A stretch of 64,000 bases of DNA from Apostichopus japonicus (GCF_037975245.1 NC_092575.1:26748841-26812840), one strand, 5' to 3'; shown: positions 1 to 15,000, counted from the first letter of the stretch. Notes: generated by a model from the sequence alone, not told the origin. Made by a program: numbers and translations.

Positions 1-50
1 AAGATGTTCTGATAAGTTCTGCTTTTGCTGATCAAAAGATTTGATGATGG
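1..50 (-). CDS. Exon N: partial exon cut by the left edge
   Basis: A strong acceptor (TTTCAACCTTACAG, ending at 51) is followed by 50 nt that join in frame to exon M and read AIIKSFDQQKQNLSEHL without a stop. The gene therefore continues beyond the window. Confidence 0.5.
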
Positions 51-3000
51 CTGTAAGGTTGAAAGAAAAGGAAAATGCAAATATTTTAAATACACTATTC
101 TACATCAAGGGAATTAAACTGAACCTGTTTCATGCGAACAATATCCAGAAATGTGAGACAACATTGTGTGAGATTAATTAAATCCGGAACGAATATGAAA
201 GAAATACCCGTGTAGCTGAATAAAGAGGGTATCTTTACCATGCTCTTCCTTAGCAAGTAGCAACAGCCGTCTTCCCAAGTCCAGTTTACCATGAGACAAT
301 TTCAAGGCTCTTTGGACATCCAGTCTCATGTATCCCTCTTGTATCAAAATTTTGATATTAACTGACAACTTTGGTTCCCTTTTTGAAATGATTTCCTGTT
401 TCTCTGGAATTTTTACCTGAAATAATGATGAGATATTACAATTGTTCATAAAATTAATATATTTATCATACTTTTATGAAGATAGAAAACTAATTACTGC
501 GTTCGATTTAGCTCCAGTGAATATTCTAAACTTGATCTCTCAAAACGTAACTTTGAATAAGAAAGAAACTGTTACAATTAGTAAACTAAGACTTTTCAGA
601 CAGAATTGCATGACAACAAAAATAAAATAATTTTTCATATCAGAAATTACACTCTGTACTAGACCTGCCAATATTCTAAGATCTCGATTTTATGCAAAGT
701 GACTTTTGTTTTAATAGCTACAAGAGTAAAGTGTCAAAGTCTTAACAGTGTTTACAAAGCACAAACCATTTTCTTTTTATCTTTTTCTCCTTTGGTCTCC
801 TTTCCAACCTTCTCCTGTGATGTACCAATGTACTCCAACACCAGTCTTGCCACCTTATCAAAGTGAATAGCTTTCAATCCTTCATACATTCCAATCATTC
901 TGTCTGGCATAATAAGCTCTCTTTCATCCAATATTTTCATCAGCATCTTTCCAGATTCTTCTGCTATCTTAATTGTTTCATTTTCTACTGGCGTGAGCTT
1001 GAAATACACGCCTAGCTTTAGACAATGTTGTTTATCTAGAAGCTTTGCAATGTCTCCTCTCAACTGTTCATATTTGGGTAAGTCTGAAAGTGAGGACAAC
1101 AACATCTTCTTTACATTCGAGAAAGTATAGCACATGTACATATTAGAGAATCACATGCAAGTTGTTTGCCACTTTGGAACAATGAGCAACGTTCACAACT
1201 AACGTGCAAAAGTACACATCTTGCCCGCAGGAAGCATGCAACTTGCATGGAAAATGTTGGTGTGCAAGCTAACTGTTGGTGAACACAATAAATTGAATAA
1301 GTATACAGCCAACAACTTGCATGACTTTAAGACCTTGTCTTGTGGATAAATTCTAGCCAACTTCTTTTGCAAAAGTTGCTTCAAGCTATAAAGTAGGCAG
1401 TGATCATACTAGATGAAAATAAAAGACTACTGATAGGACTTAGATATTTTTGGGGGTTCAGCAGCAAAATTAAATTTCTCTCCATCAAAGGGTTATTGTT
1501 AACCAAATATTTCCCAATAAACTAAGTTTATATCAGTAACACTCAAGTAATACTTCTAAAGCCAACTGCTATAACCTTTTCACCTCTACTTAGACCCTCA
1601 CCTGGGTCCATGCTCTCTATGAGTGCTTACATATTCGTCTCCACTAATACGCACTTACCTAATGGATGTCTAAGATAATGAACATTTTTGCAACTTCACT
1701 TAGGTGCTGGCCAGGGTGGACTTTTTAAAACTTTGTTCAACTTCCACTTCAAAACTAACCTTTGTGCAGTTCTCTAAAAAAAAATTCCTGGCTTTCTGGA
1801 GATAAGAGAATGTTTTTCACCTGAACGAAAAAATAAAAACACAAATTAACTGTTAGCATCTTCAACATACAACAGTGCAGGCTATCTATCACACCCCTGT
1901 GAATGATTAAGTTTGAATAGTAACGTAATCTAGTAAGATGGGGCTGAAACAGACATGAAACAACACATAATAAATGTCTAAAATCTCAAGACTTAGGAAT
2001 GTTGATGTCAGCATACCTATCCTTTATGGATTATTTAATTGGTACCTAAGATACCGACAAACTATACTTTCCAATAACTGTTGACCGGTGTAGAGAATAA
2101 GACACAGGTGATATGTACATTTTTTCAGCATTTCACTGCATTTGTGTTTCTTATTTATTACAACGGAACACTAACGAGTTGGAAAACAGTTGGAAACGTG
2201 ATCAAAATAAGAAAGTAACTGTAGGTACAACAAGATCACTGTACTGTGATTGCAATAAAGATAATACTTGAATAACAGACAACTTTAATTCAATTGTCAA
2301 CCACCATGAATATTACAAAGTAAAGAATCCACAAGAGAACATGTCAACAAATAACTATAATTCAGTCACAGCAATGACAATATTCAATTAAGCCTGCAAA
2401 CATCTTCAAAACTTCCAACAGACAGGATATTACTAAACAAAGAAATGATAAGAAGAGAGAAGATACCGCTTAATGTTATGTAAAAAAGAGACATATATAT
2501 GAGAACACAAACAGCTGGAAGACAATCAGCAGACATAACTCACCTTTGATTGGAGGATAATGACTGTCTGATACTTTTCATGTTGTGATACTTTTAACTT
2601 CACATCAACCATGTCAGTGTCTCCATCGTTGTTTCTTTTAAGTCTAAACTGATGAGAGACTCTACTGGCAGCACAGAGGTGATCAATGTCTACATGCTAA
2701 TGGATAAAAGATATTAAAGATCAATGTAATGAGGATGAGAATGCTTGTTACGTATTCAAAGAAACTGTGCCACATACAAGATATAAAAATTACGGAAGAG
2801 CTGGTAAGGAACCAAAACATGTGGCTATGTACAAATCCTTAGATTAATGGGCAGCTGGAGAAGATTATACTTTCTATTGTTATAAAGGATTCCATAAAAA
2901 ACATTTAGGTTTAGTTTGTCCCATGGGGTAGGAACAGAAACATAGTCGAGCCATGGATATTCATGTGATTGTAGATGAATACCGACTTATATCAATCCTT

Positions 3001-6000
3001 CTGTTCTCAATGAGTGTTTAGAGAATAACTAGGCAGGCGTGTAACTGCCTCAATCATTCCTGCTCCCAGAACAGCCACTAAAGCAACATCCCACTCCAGC
3101 AACTGATAGTTTGCCACAGCATCTAAACACTACTTCAAAACACAAAGAGAGGTGAATAAAAGATACCCCCATTCATCACTTAAGTGTAGCCATTGTGACT
3201 GATGTATTTTTTGAAACAATGTGAGAGAATATAGGACCAAACTTCATTTACTAAGTCATTAACCAAAAATAACAGCGCCAACAAGATTCTCCTCAACAAC
3301 CTTGCCCACCAGAAGTTTTGCATAGATTCTGATCCCTGTTTTTTTTTAACCAGAAAGTAGTAGTTATGTATAGGGCCAACATTGTAACCACTGCAACACT
3401 TTGATCAACTTTAGGTAACCAATCCTTAACTACAAGTCTTGTAATATTAAAAGACAAACTTTAATAGCATTGGTGATTACAAACCTTTGTTGATTCTTCC
3501 TTCATCAGATGGTAACCATCCCCAGGTGATGACATCATCAGATCAATGTTAGAAGCACAATCTCTGCCGTCATTCAATGTCCGGGAAACTTGAAATGTTG
3601 TATAGTTTCCTAGACTAAGTTTGGACTGGTGATCCTGTAACAGTAACTACAACATAAGAACATGAAGATGTAAATTCCCCTAAATAAGCAGATATTCAAT
3701 TATGCAATTAGTTTTGCTTCACTCTTCTTCATCAATACCATAGCAAGTTAAAGCAGCTTTTGTTCCCTTAATTTAATTAATGTTGCTTGCTTCTATCAGA
3801 TCCTCTAAATCCATGTTGCAAATGTTAGTGTACTCTTTGTATTTCAAATGTAACAGAGTTTTCTCTTTGATGTGCTATGATAAATCAATGTCTATGTCCC
3901 TTAAATGAACCCTTAACCAATCACTTCATAGTTTGCTAGTGAAATACGATAAAATTCATTATGCAAATCATGAAAGAAAGCAAGATTCCCAGTATCCGAC
4001 TTATAGATCACAGTACAAAGCAGAATTGACCTCACACTGCTGCAGATATCACCATGGTAACAGGAGATTATCCTCACCTTGTAATCTTCATCACTGTCCT
4101 TACAGAAACAAACAGTTATTAAGACATCATCTTTGACATCAAGTATCCCATCAATAAATGGAACAACACGGAATATATGCTTCTGTTCTGTTTCTTCGCT
4201 GACTAAATTAACAAAGACGTAGCTCAAGATGTTAATATCAAGACTGATTCTCTCCGGGTCTAGCTTCCAATCAATAGATTTCTCTTCAGTCCAGGTTATT
4301 TCACCTATAACCAATAATATTATGAAAATGTATTACTTGGTAATCAATATTAGAGCAAATATTATGAGCACATTAAGTATGATATACTTTACAGTACTAA
4401 TTCCCAGCATAAAACTTATTGTATATCTCCTGGTACATTCATTAACTGCATTAAAAGAGTTTATGGTCACCATCCCTACCTTCTTGTAAATGTTTTTCAT
4501 CTTTCAGACCAGTGAAGATAATAACATCATGTCGATCTGGCTCAGGGATAATAGCCGAGTGAGGAATAGTCAGCTGGAATGGCTTGTTGAGGACGAGTCC
4601 TTCTGGCTCTAGTTTTATCAGAGGTGTCATTCTGCCTCTACGAGCACTTCCAGGGAGGTGTATGTCAGGATCATAGATCACTTTAATAGCAATAACATGA
4701 TCAAAGGGTAAAGCGTCTTCAGGAATAGTCAGATGTACCCCCATGATGCTAATAGTTCCACCTTCACTCTTTATCTTGTGTTCAATGTATGAATGATACT
4801 GCCTCATTTCAAGTATTTGTGAATCTTTTCTTTGTTTTGTTAGTTCTTCTTTCTTGGTTCTCTCCATCAAACTCTCCTTACTATTGCCATGATATTCCTC
4901 TCTTTCATCAGAACCTTGTGATGGAGTTGATTCATCAACTAAAAATAGAATATAAATGGAAACACAAACACTATTAACTGAAGCTTGACATGAAAAAAAA
5001 ATTCCATACTGAGCCACATTAATGTAAATTTCTACATCAATACAAAAGCCCTGCAATTGATTTATGACAGAGGTATAATTGAAGGAATCATGATACAAAC
5101 TGCAATAGATATGGTACACAAGCTTCATGTTGATAGAGAATTGACGAGTGGCAGCAGACAACGGGAATATCAAAGAATCTAGCATCGTTCTCTGAGTGTG
5201 ACCAGATGGCTCAAACGGATCCTTCAAATATTGGCTAATCTTTGGGAACTAAATTTTTGAGAATTTTTGTATTTTCAATCTTTTTACTATAAAGAAACGA
5301 ACCAAATGGGAACATATAAATGGTCAAAAGATCCACTTATAATTACTTTTACCATAAAAACATCATGATAATTACTAGTTCAAAATAACATATTGCCTGA
5401 AAGCAGAATATTCACCCCTGACTCACACACATTTCTAGAGATTTTTCTGTACTGCACCTTTATTTGTTTTATGTATTCTGATTACATCATTGTATCCGTT
5501 CTTACCAGGCCAGGCGAGCAGTTCTGGTGCTTGGTTTTCTTCAAACTGAAAGGGGTCAACTTTAGACTGATATGGAGCTAAAAAGTTTTCATTTGTTCGG
5601 TTTAGCTGAATATAAACCAAACCCTTTTGTAGGTTAGTGACATCGTACATATTGATGATGTTTCGTGTCTTCATGAAGTTAATCAGAGTGATTCCTGGTG
5701 TTTCTATCAGAGAAACCCTGCGTAGCATATTAGTTTCTGCCGGTGGTAGACCAAACAGAGTTGATAATTTTAGAGTGCTGTCTAGAGTAAGATCATCGGC
5801 AACATTGACCATCAATCTGCCGTAATCAGCTGAAATGTAAATAAAAGTAAGAATAAAATATAGTTAAGGATCACACTCATAATAACAAACCAATTGATAT
5901 ACTGATGAGAAACTGATGAGATTACATTTTCCTAATTATCAGTTGCTTATTAGATTGATTTGTCTTGCATTAATATATAACAACAAAATACTTTTCTTTA

Positions 6001-9000
6001 TCTTTAAAATCTGTTCAATAGCTGAAGATAATATACTTTATGTGGAATGTGAATAAAATTTAATTGTTTTTTACTGACTGTTGATGTAACTGCTCATCTA
6101 CACAACAAGCATCAGTATTACCATAGCAATATTACCGGCACCTTTCTAAAGCATAGAAACGGCCTTTTGATGATATTTAACATAAAATGATTTCAAAATC
6201 ATAAATACTCTTCAGATTTTAGGATCCTGGTGTGATCTACCTCACTGATGACCGAAAAGGTGCAATATCATAAAGAGGAATTAGTTAAGGCATTTATTTT
6301 CTTTAATATTTCACAGAAAGACATTGGAGGTGTTGATATGCTTTATGTTATTTGCTTGTTGACCCCGACAACGTATACATCTGGACATCAAACTATACAC
6401 TATAAAGACATACCAACCATGCAAGGCCATGCTGCTCCTAACCATGTATGTTAATATAACCCTCTGTCAGTTCAAAGTTGTAGGAGTTTTGTAATCCAAC
6501 ATCGCAACTTTTAACAGGCTTTGACTGTACGTTTGATATGTATTGCTCTAGTTTGGATGATGAATTGATGTTGAGATTCATTTTCTCTGTGTCAGAAAAT
6601 GCTTGATCTGTGCTTGTGAGTACATGTATGAAAGACAGTTAGACTTGTATTGCTAAGGAACAGTGAGTTCTGTCATCTGCTACTTATGTCAATGTACACT
6701 GTGCATGTATTACAGAGTTCATTTTACCATTCTTACCTCCCCTTACCCTTACCCTAGGTTCACCTTTACAATCTCTCAGCTAGTAGCACAGACAGGAAGT
6801 CCTCTTACATCACACTTCCCAGAAAGTTACAGTTTCTATTTACAAGCCAACAACATAATAACATACTTTTCAAACTTCTAAGTCCCCGCAGATCACTAAC
6901 ACTTTGAACTCTACAGTAAGTCTCTACAACAGAAACCCTACAGCTGTCTGTGCAAGGAATGTCAGATCTCTACCAATCAAATAACTTTCAGTATGACATC
7001 ATTACCAATGATGTTATAGTGTGGTGTTTTCTTAGTAGCTTAACCCAGCTCTGTTTAAGGAGAAAGTTAAATATGTGGACAGAGTAACTTCCTGTCCCAT
7101 CCTCTGTAATTCATTGCAAAGAGTGTCTAAGATGTAACTTTCACAATTGTATTCAGTGTGATTCAACCTGTAGGAGCCGTGCTTAGCACAGTTCTCTAGA
7201 GCTCACTTACAGTCACTGTATTCAGAGGATATCTAGCAAGATGAAGATTTAATACACCGTTCTATTCAATTACTTGTTCATGTCCTTATTTTTGGTTATA
7301 TATATGATAGAATTTACAAGTGTTACCATGGAGCACAACACATGACCCTCCATGGTTCGTAGTATGCTTTTTGTTTACACATCACCTAAATTGGTGTATG
7401 GTTGACTCGCAAAAGACATTAGTTAAACTATAATCGCTATTAATTTGTTTCAAAATATATACAACATATACCTAGATGTGTTATTTTGTTTGTATTAGTT
7501 GGTGACCACATGCCTATGAGAGGATTATTTGCTTTTATGTACACCATGTCCTTGCACAAGAAAGTCATGCTGAAACCGATTGCTTATTAGAGACCAAATT
7601 ACTAATTATTAAGAAATATTTTCAGAAATTCAATTCTGCTGTCTATTGACTTGAAGTCTCCCTTGAAAACAAAATTATCCAGCTATAGTGCTTTTAAGGT
7701 TTTTACACTTTCCACCTTGCGGAGCACAAATGACCTTTGACCTTCACAAATAATTACTGGGCTCTTGTACACATTATAGGAATGTCATATGCATCTATTA
7801 CATCTGTTCAAGCTGCCTATCCTATGATGTAATGTTAAAAAAACACTTTTGATATAATCACATTTTGCCCTCTGCTGACCCAAAATGACCTTTCACCACA
7901 AACAATAGGATTTGCTGAACTAATTACAGGAAATCCACAAGCTACATATATATATGTAAGATTTGAACAGGCTACCTTCCGTGAGACATCATGTTTATAA
8001 GATTGTCCCAATGTTTACCTCATTTGGCTTCCAATGATCTTTGATATTCACACAAAAAAATCTACAGATCATTTGCTCACCAACAGCAAGCTACACACCA
8101 AGTTTGAACTAACTGCAACTTCCACTTCTTGAGATATTGTGTAAACAATGTTTTCAGAATTTTGACCTGTGATGACCCACATGACCTTCACCACTACCAA
8201 CAACAATCCCAAACCAGTTCTATCTAAGGGGAACCTACATACCAAATGTGAAATGTACCCCAGTTTCCCTTCTGGTGTTTACGAGTAAGTAACACATTCA
8301 CACACTCACGTCATCACCGTCGCATATATTCCTTCTGCCTTCGGCAAGGAATCAAAAAGATTCAACCTGTTTCTCTGACACCTCTGCAGAGCTCATTTGA
8401 CTTTTAATATATCTTAACATAATTGACATTTGATAATCCATCCTACAGTACTTAACTTAAGCGACCCCCCCCCACAACCCCCCCCCCCTCTCCGTAAATC
8501 TCCCCTGACAGTTGTAAAGATCTCCAGGTAGGACTATTGAAGGACAAACAGACCGATATAAGGAAACATTAAACTGCCTGGAAATTTACAACCAGCAGCA
8601 GTAATTTAGTCATTTCATTGCGATCCTACCTGCCAAAGTTGATTCCTGTGATATGTCTAGAGTTTCACGTTCTTCAAGTAAGGTTTCTTCCTCCGTAACA
8701 GAAGCGGATGAGGCCTGAAAAAAACAACATAGGAAAGATAGTTGGTACTGACATATTCAAATAAGAACCTCAGTTTTCCTCAGTCACCAGTCAAGTTACA
8801 CCGATTGAGTAATTAGCTGATAAAAGCAACTGATTTAGGCATCTAGGTGAATGTACTCACACTTCACACTATTTGTAGTAAAATGTACCATGAATTTAGA
8901 ATACATTGTAATACCTTAAACAGTGGAATATTTTATCATAAATTCTACACATTAATGGTCTAGTCACAATATTTTGCTAACTTTGTAAACACACTTCATT

Positions 9001-12000
9001 TGCTACTGGTGGTATACTCCCTACAGATACCCTAAACTTTAATCATACTTACCAATTCTTGCTGATACAAGGCTTCCCTAGTCTGCTTCAGGACCTCTTG
9101 TAAAGCCATGGATTCTCTGGCATATTCTAGGTGAGACTTCACAAGTTCATCTTTTGTAGCTCTCAGACTTGATTTGGTATCTTCCAGCTCCTGTCATGTA
9201 AATAACACAGTAAATAAGACAAGAAGGATGCACCTCCCAGTGGTTTCTTGCCACAAATAACCATAAAGTCAAATGACTTACTGAGTCTTTGCAAATATGA
9301 GAAGAAACTTTAGTTACAAGATTTTACAACGATCTGAATTGCTGAGCAGAAATGGCAAGTCTTGCGGATTGATTAATTCATACCTATGCAAAGAAGAGGA
9401 TTGAAGGTGTAACAAACTTCACTTCTGCATAATCAGACTCATTCTGACTGTAAAATGAAATTGACCTTTGACCTCAAGGAAAACTGTAGACATGTAAATA
9501 GCAAAAAAGGGCTATGTACATACCAGTTTGAAGTCGCAACGTCTGAAGTGATCGCATTTTCAAATTTCTCAGACTTTCAAATCTGTTGACTTCAAACTAC
9601 CTTGACCTCGATGAAAACCACAATGCAAAAATGCATAGTGGTTTCGATGATGTAACATGAGCTATTTTCTGAATCTGATGTAATGTATTGTGAGGGTGTA
9701 CAACATACTTGATATTAGTAATACAATGAAAAGCAGTGCGGTGTGACAAACAATAAATTCACAATGACACAGGATGTCCTGAAATGACCATTGACCTCAA
9801 CAACAAGCTTCTTGTACTAAATGTGATAGATACATTAACATACTAAATATGACATCAGTCCTTATTTAATATTGAAATATTGTGTAACATGGTTTCACAA
9901 TCTGACCCCTGGTGAACTCAAACAACCATTTACCTCCGCCCACAACATTAAGGCTTCTGGTACTCAATGTGGTACAATTACATACCAAATATGCGATCTG
10001 TGTAAGCTTCCTTTGCGATATTATGTTTAGGAAGATGTGTTAGTGTGGAGAGACAGGTAAGAGGGGAGTGAAGTAAATGTTTGGCATTTGTTGACCTCAA
10101 ATGACCTTTGACCTCCACCAAAAGCAATAATAGGCTCCTTAAATTTAATCTACAAACCAAATATGAGATCTGGCCTTTCTTGCAATATCATGTGTACAAG
10201 GTTGTCACGATTTGACCTGTTGTCCCCAAATGACCTTTGACCTACACCAAAAACATTAGGCTTCCTGTACTCAATGTGGTACATCTACACACTAAATATG
10301 AATTGGTTCGACCTTCCCTTCTAGAGATATCGTGTTTACAAGGTTTTCATAATTCATAATTCTGGTAAGCCCACAAGACCATTGACCTCCACCAAAAACA
10401 ATAGTCTTGTTGTACTCAATAGGGTATGTCTAAATACTTAATATGAGGTCTGCCCATGCTTCCCTTCTTGATATATCGGGTTTATGTTTTAACAATTTGA
10501 CCCCTGGTGACTACAATGACCTCCAACAAGAACAGACTTCCTGTACTCAATGTGGTACGGCTACACATTTAAGTTAGGTCTGCCCAAGCTTCCCTTCTTG
10601 AAATATATATGAGATATCGTGTTTACAAGGTTTCCACATTTTGACCCCTGGTGACTTCAAGTGACCTTTGACCTCCACAGAAAACAATGAGCTTTTTGAA
10701 CTTGGTCCAAGTTTCCAAGCTGGGCGTCACAAATGCACACACATATACATACACACATAGCCATCATGATTCTAAAGGTTACTATATTCAACGAAACCAA
10801 TAATAGGCAACATCTGCTCACCAAGGGCTACCAACATAGCAAGTTTAAAGTTCAGGGCAAGTTGTACTTCTTGGGATATTATGTTTACAAAATTTTCAGA
10901 CCTAATATGACCTTTGACCTCCATGGAAAAGAATAGAGAACATCTCATCACTAAGGGCTATCTGCATACTAAGTATAAAGTTCAAGCAACTTTCACTTCT
11001 TGAGATATCGGGTTTATAAGGTTTTAATGACCTTTGACATCCATGAAAAACAATAGAGGTCATCTGCTCACCAAGGGCTGCCAACATACCAAGTTCAAGC
11101 AACTTCTGCATCTTGGGATATCGTGTTTACACGGTTGTTTGCCTTTGATCTCTGGTGACCTTTGACCTCCATTTAAAAGGTTAGAGAACATCTAATAACT
11201 AATGGCTACCCACATATTAAGTTTGAAGTGAAAGCAACTTTGAATTCTTGAGATATTGTGTTTACAAGGTTTTCATACCTTGCCCTCAAATGACCTTTGA
11301 CCTCCATGAAAGACAATATGAACCTTCTACTTACCTACAAACCAACTTTCAACTTCAGGCAATGTTTGGTTCTTGAGATATCGTGTTTACAAGACAAGGC
11401 TTCACATACGCAAACCCACACCCAGGTGTGTTTTACATTCAGACCGAGGACCCCATTGTTTTTTCCGTTGTTCAAATCCATGTACCCTAACCTTAACGAT
11501 ACCCCAGTACAATAGAATTCTTTCTAGGACATGTTGAGTTTTTAGAAATCACAACCGAGGACCTGGAATTCTTCTGTTCAAGTCCTCAGTCAGAATACAA
11601 ACGAACAAGTGCACCCACACACAGACACGCACACACGCCATCACCATCGCATAGGTTCCTTCTGCCTTCGGCAAGGAATCAAACATTTATGAAGTAGCCT
11701 GTCTCTGAAGGGAGAACATTATTCAAGTTTGCAAAATTCTTTACACTTATTTACAGGCAGGCTGAACTGATAAGCTTTGACCACCTACTTGAGGGTGTGA
11801 CTATTGCAAAATTACTACCTGGCTCAGAGAAATCACATGTTTGCAATAAATGAGTGCAGAGAAGTGTGACCTCACCTTCACATGCACCTCCTGGAATAGT
11901 GGAACTACTGTTCTAGAAGAAGGAATGTAGGCCTATCACATTGATGGACAAAAGTTCAATTATATCATTTAATCTAGTTCATTATATATCGTTTTAATGT

Positions 12001-15000
12001 TCAATAAGTCCCATAACATGCTTTAATGTACTACAAATTTTGCCATTGCACATGATAAATTCCTCTGTTTAGTTTTGCTAGTTAATGTAAACTGTCACTT
12101 GTAACTAAACAATCAGAACAATCCAGTGTAACTTCAGCTGAGTAGCAAACTTCCACATAAAAAGAGCATATCCCACCATGAAAATGGATACTCTCTGAAA
12201 GTTCTGTTCTTGAGATACAGGGATTAAAGACTTTTACCTGTGCATGTTCTGATTGGCCCCTCTGAACCACATATGAACTTTGACCTATATATTAATACAG
12301 TGGCAGTAACTGTACATCATATGAACTAAACATCATGCTTGCATACTGTTCTTGAGACAAATAGCTCATAATATGTTCATCATTTAACCTCTACTGTTGG
12401 ACAATATAACCATTCCCTTACTGAAAATACAAGTTGTGTTTGCAAATGGTAACTTAAAAATTCACTTTACACTACAATATCAAGCAGAAAGGCAGTCTTG
12501 TCCAAAGTGACTAAATTTCTCATGAACCAAGTCATGTAACTTGGTCATCAGTTATCTATAATCACATGCTATGTGAAGTCTAACCTCTTTCTGCTGCTGA
12601 AGTAATTCTTCCTTCTCATCCTTCAATGTCTTCACTTTGTTTTCAGTTGTATTCAATCTATCTCTGAAGTGTTGATTTTCCTCCTCTGTTGTCTTTAGTC
12701 TTCCAGTTAGGTGCTGTCTTTCTTCCTCTGTTGCCTTCAATGTATCTTTGAATTGTTGTCTTTCCTCCTCCGTTGTCCTAAGTCTTCCAGTCAGCTGTTG
12801 TCTTTCCTCCTCTGTTGTATTTAGTCTTCCAGTCAGCTGTTGTCTTTCTCCCTCTGTCACCTTCAATGTATCTCTCAATTGTTGTCTTTCCTTCTCTGTT
12901 GTCTTAAGTCTTCCATTCAGTTGTTGTTTTTCCTCCTCTGTTGTCTTTAGTCTTCCTTTCAGCTGTTTTCTTTCTTCCTCTGTTGCCTTCAAAGTATCTT
13001 GGAATTGTTGTCTTTCCTCCTCTGTTGTCTTAAGTTTTCCATTCAGTTGTTGTCTTTCCTCTTCTGTTGTCTTCAATGTATCTTTGAATTGCAGTCTTTC
13101 CTTCTCTGTTGTCTCTAATCTTTCAGTAACTTTTAGTCTTTCTTCCTCTCTTGCCTTCAATGTATCTCTCAATCGTTGTCTTTCCTCCTCTGTTGTCTTA
13201 AGTCTTCCAGTCAGCAGTTGTCTTTCCTCCTCTGTTGTTTGTAGTCTTCCAGTCAGTTGTTGTCTTTCCTCCTCTGTTGTCTTTAGTCTTCCATTCAGCT
13301 GTTGTCTTTCTCCCTCTGTTACCTTCAATGTATCTCTCAATTGTTGTCTTTCTTCCTCTGTTACCTTCAATGTATCTTTCAATTGTTGTCTTTCCTCCTC
13401 TGTTGTCTTAAGTCTTCCAGTCAGCAGTTGTCTTTCCTCCTCTGTTGTTTGTAGTCTTCCATTCAGCTGTTGTCTTTCTTCCTCTGTTACCTTCAATGTA
13501 TCTCTCAATTGTTGTCTTTCTTCCTCTGTTACCTTCAATGTATCTCTCAATTGTTGTCTTTCTTCCTCTGTTACCTTCCATGTATCTTTCCATTGTTGTC
13601 TTTCCTCCTCTGTTACATTCAATGTCTCTCTCAATCGTTGTCTTTCATCCTCTGTTACCTTCAATGTATCTTTCAATTGTTGTCTTTCCTCCTCTGTTGT
13701 CTTAAGTCTTCCAGTCAGTTGTTGTCTTTCCTCCTCTGTTGTCTTTAGTCTTCCAGTCAGTTGCTGTCTTTCCTCCTCTGTTGCCTTTAGTCTTCCAGTG
13801 AGCTGTTGTTTTTCATCTTCTGATTCAGTTAGTTTATGAGAGAGTTCCTGCCTTTTGTCTTCAGATTCCTTTAGTTGTTTCTTTATTAATTTTTGGGGAA
13901 ACTTTGAATCTGAAACAAACATAAAAGATGCAAACTTGGTTAAACATTGTCTTCCACCCAAGAGATTTAGAGATTTAAATGAATACAGTTCAATGTATCT
14001 CAATAATTTATGCGGTAAAATCTTCCAGGAAAATATTGTGAAAAAACTTGCACCGAATTTAGTGAGCTCACATTGTGTTCCAAGTATAGCATGTTATTTG
14101 AAGTGACAATGCAAATCATTCACTTTCCTTGTTGTTGATGATGTTGGCACTGCTTCTGAGGAATTGAACTTCATCGAGCCCTTCAATGATCCTCAAATAT
14201 ATATCAAGGATAATAAATTACAAAATTTCAAAATGAAAGGAAATTCCAACATTTGACCAATCTTGTCTGAACATATCCCAAAATAAACTTTTGAGTTTAC
14301 CCCATTAGTTACAGACTTATGCAAGGACTTAACTATAATGCAAGACCTTGACATTGAATAAAACATGTAGTCACAGTGGAATCATAATGATACACTTCTG
14401 AATATCCAAATAGGAATCTCTTTCTGGCTTGAAGTACTTTACATGCCATTGCTGGTATTCAATTTCTTACCACCTCATTATCACATTATTTGTATCAAAG
14501 TGTATTGATGGAGGGTCCTTATTCTATCAACTATGGGTTAATAAGGTATATGTTAGTACTGTGGTAATGTGCAGTTTGCTATTTTTATCAATTGGCCTGC
14601 CTTAGTAAGTTCCATATTGGCCTCCCATAGAGCACCATTAGCTTAAAGGGTGTGAAGACTTGCGCACAAAGAAACGTCTCGTGCCGGTTATCTGACCTAG
14701 TTTCGAATAAGGTGTTACAGAAGTGTTTAACACCACCATCGATCCCAGAAAATATACACACAGCATGCTACCGTCGGTAATCAGACACTAGTGTACAGTC
14801 TATACATACAGCTACGGTCAATATCCACAACACAGCGTACATAGCAGCGATGGACATCTCAGGTCCAGCTAAAGATAACAAGGTATCACATTTCATTACT
14901 GTCTGCATTTTGTAGCGACAAGCAGAAAACTTTACTTGCAAGCAACGGAAAGTTAACTTTTTTGGGGCGAGTCTTCAATGCCTTTAACAGTATTTTGGCC

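Larger units (their letters stand above)
417..5505. other. Introns between exons M and F
   Basis: The introns at 417-766, 1084-1759, 1821-2543, 2697-3484, 3635-4077, 4305-4479 and 4939-5505 are AT-rich and hold no further open frames that I can support. I saw no recognisable mobile element in them. Confidence 0.6.

Noticed and set aside
9460-11684. CRISPR-like regular array
   Set aside because: Spacing is irregular, units are diverged throughout, and the window is clearly animal nuclear DNA.
12748-13839. 363-codon open frame on the plus strand, rich in CCLSSSVV repeats
   Set aside because: It is the antisense shadow of the 42-bp coiled-coil satellite; a repeat length divisible by three keeps all copies stop-free in several frames. 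The minus strand has matching splice sites and phases.
14848-14883. ATG-started mini-frame MDISGPAKDNK followed by GTATCA on the plus strand, in a GC-richer block
   Set aside because: It could be a first exon of another transcript, but it sits in a block that looks like a dispersed repeat and no second exon is visible.
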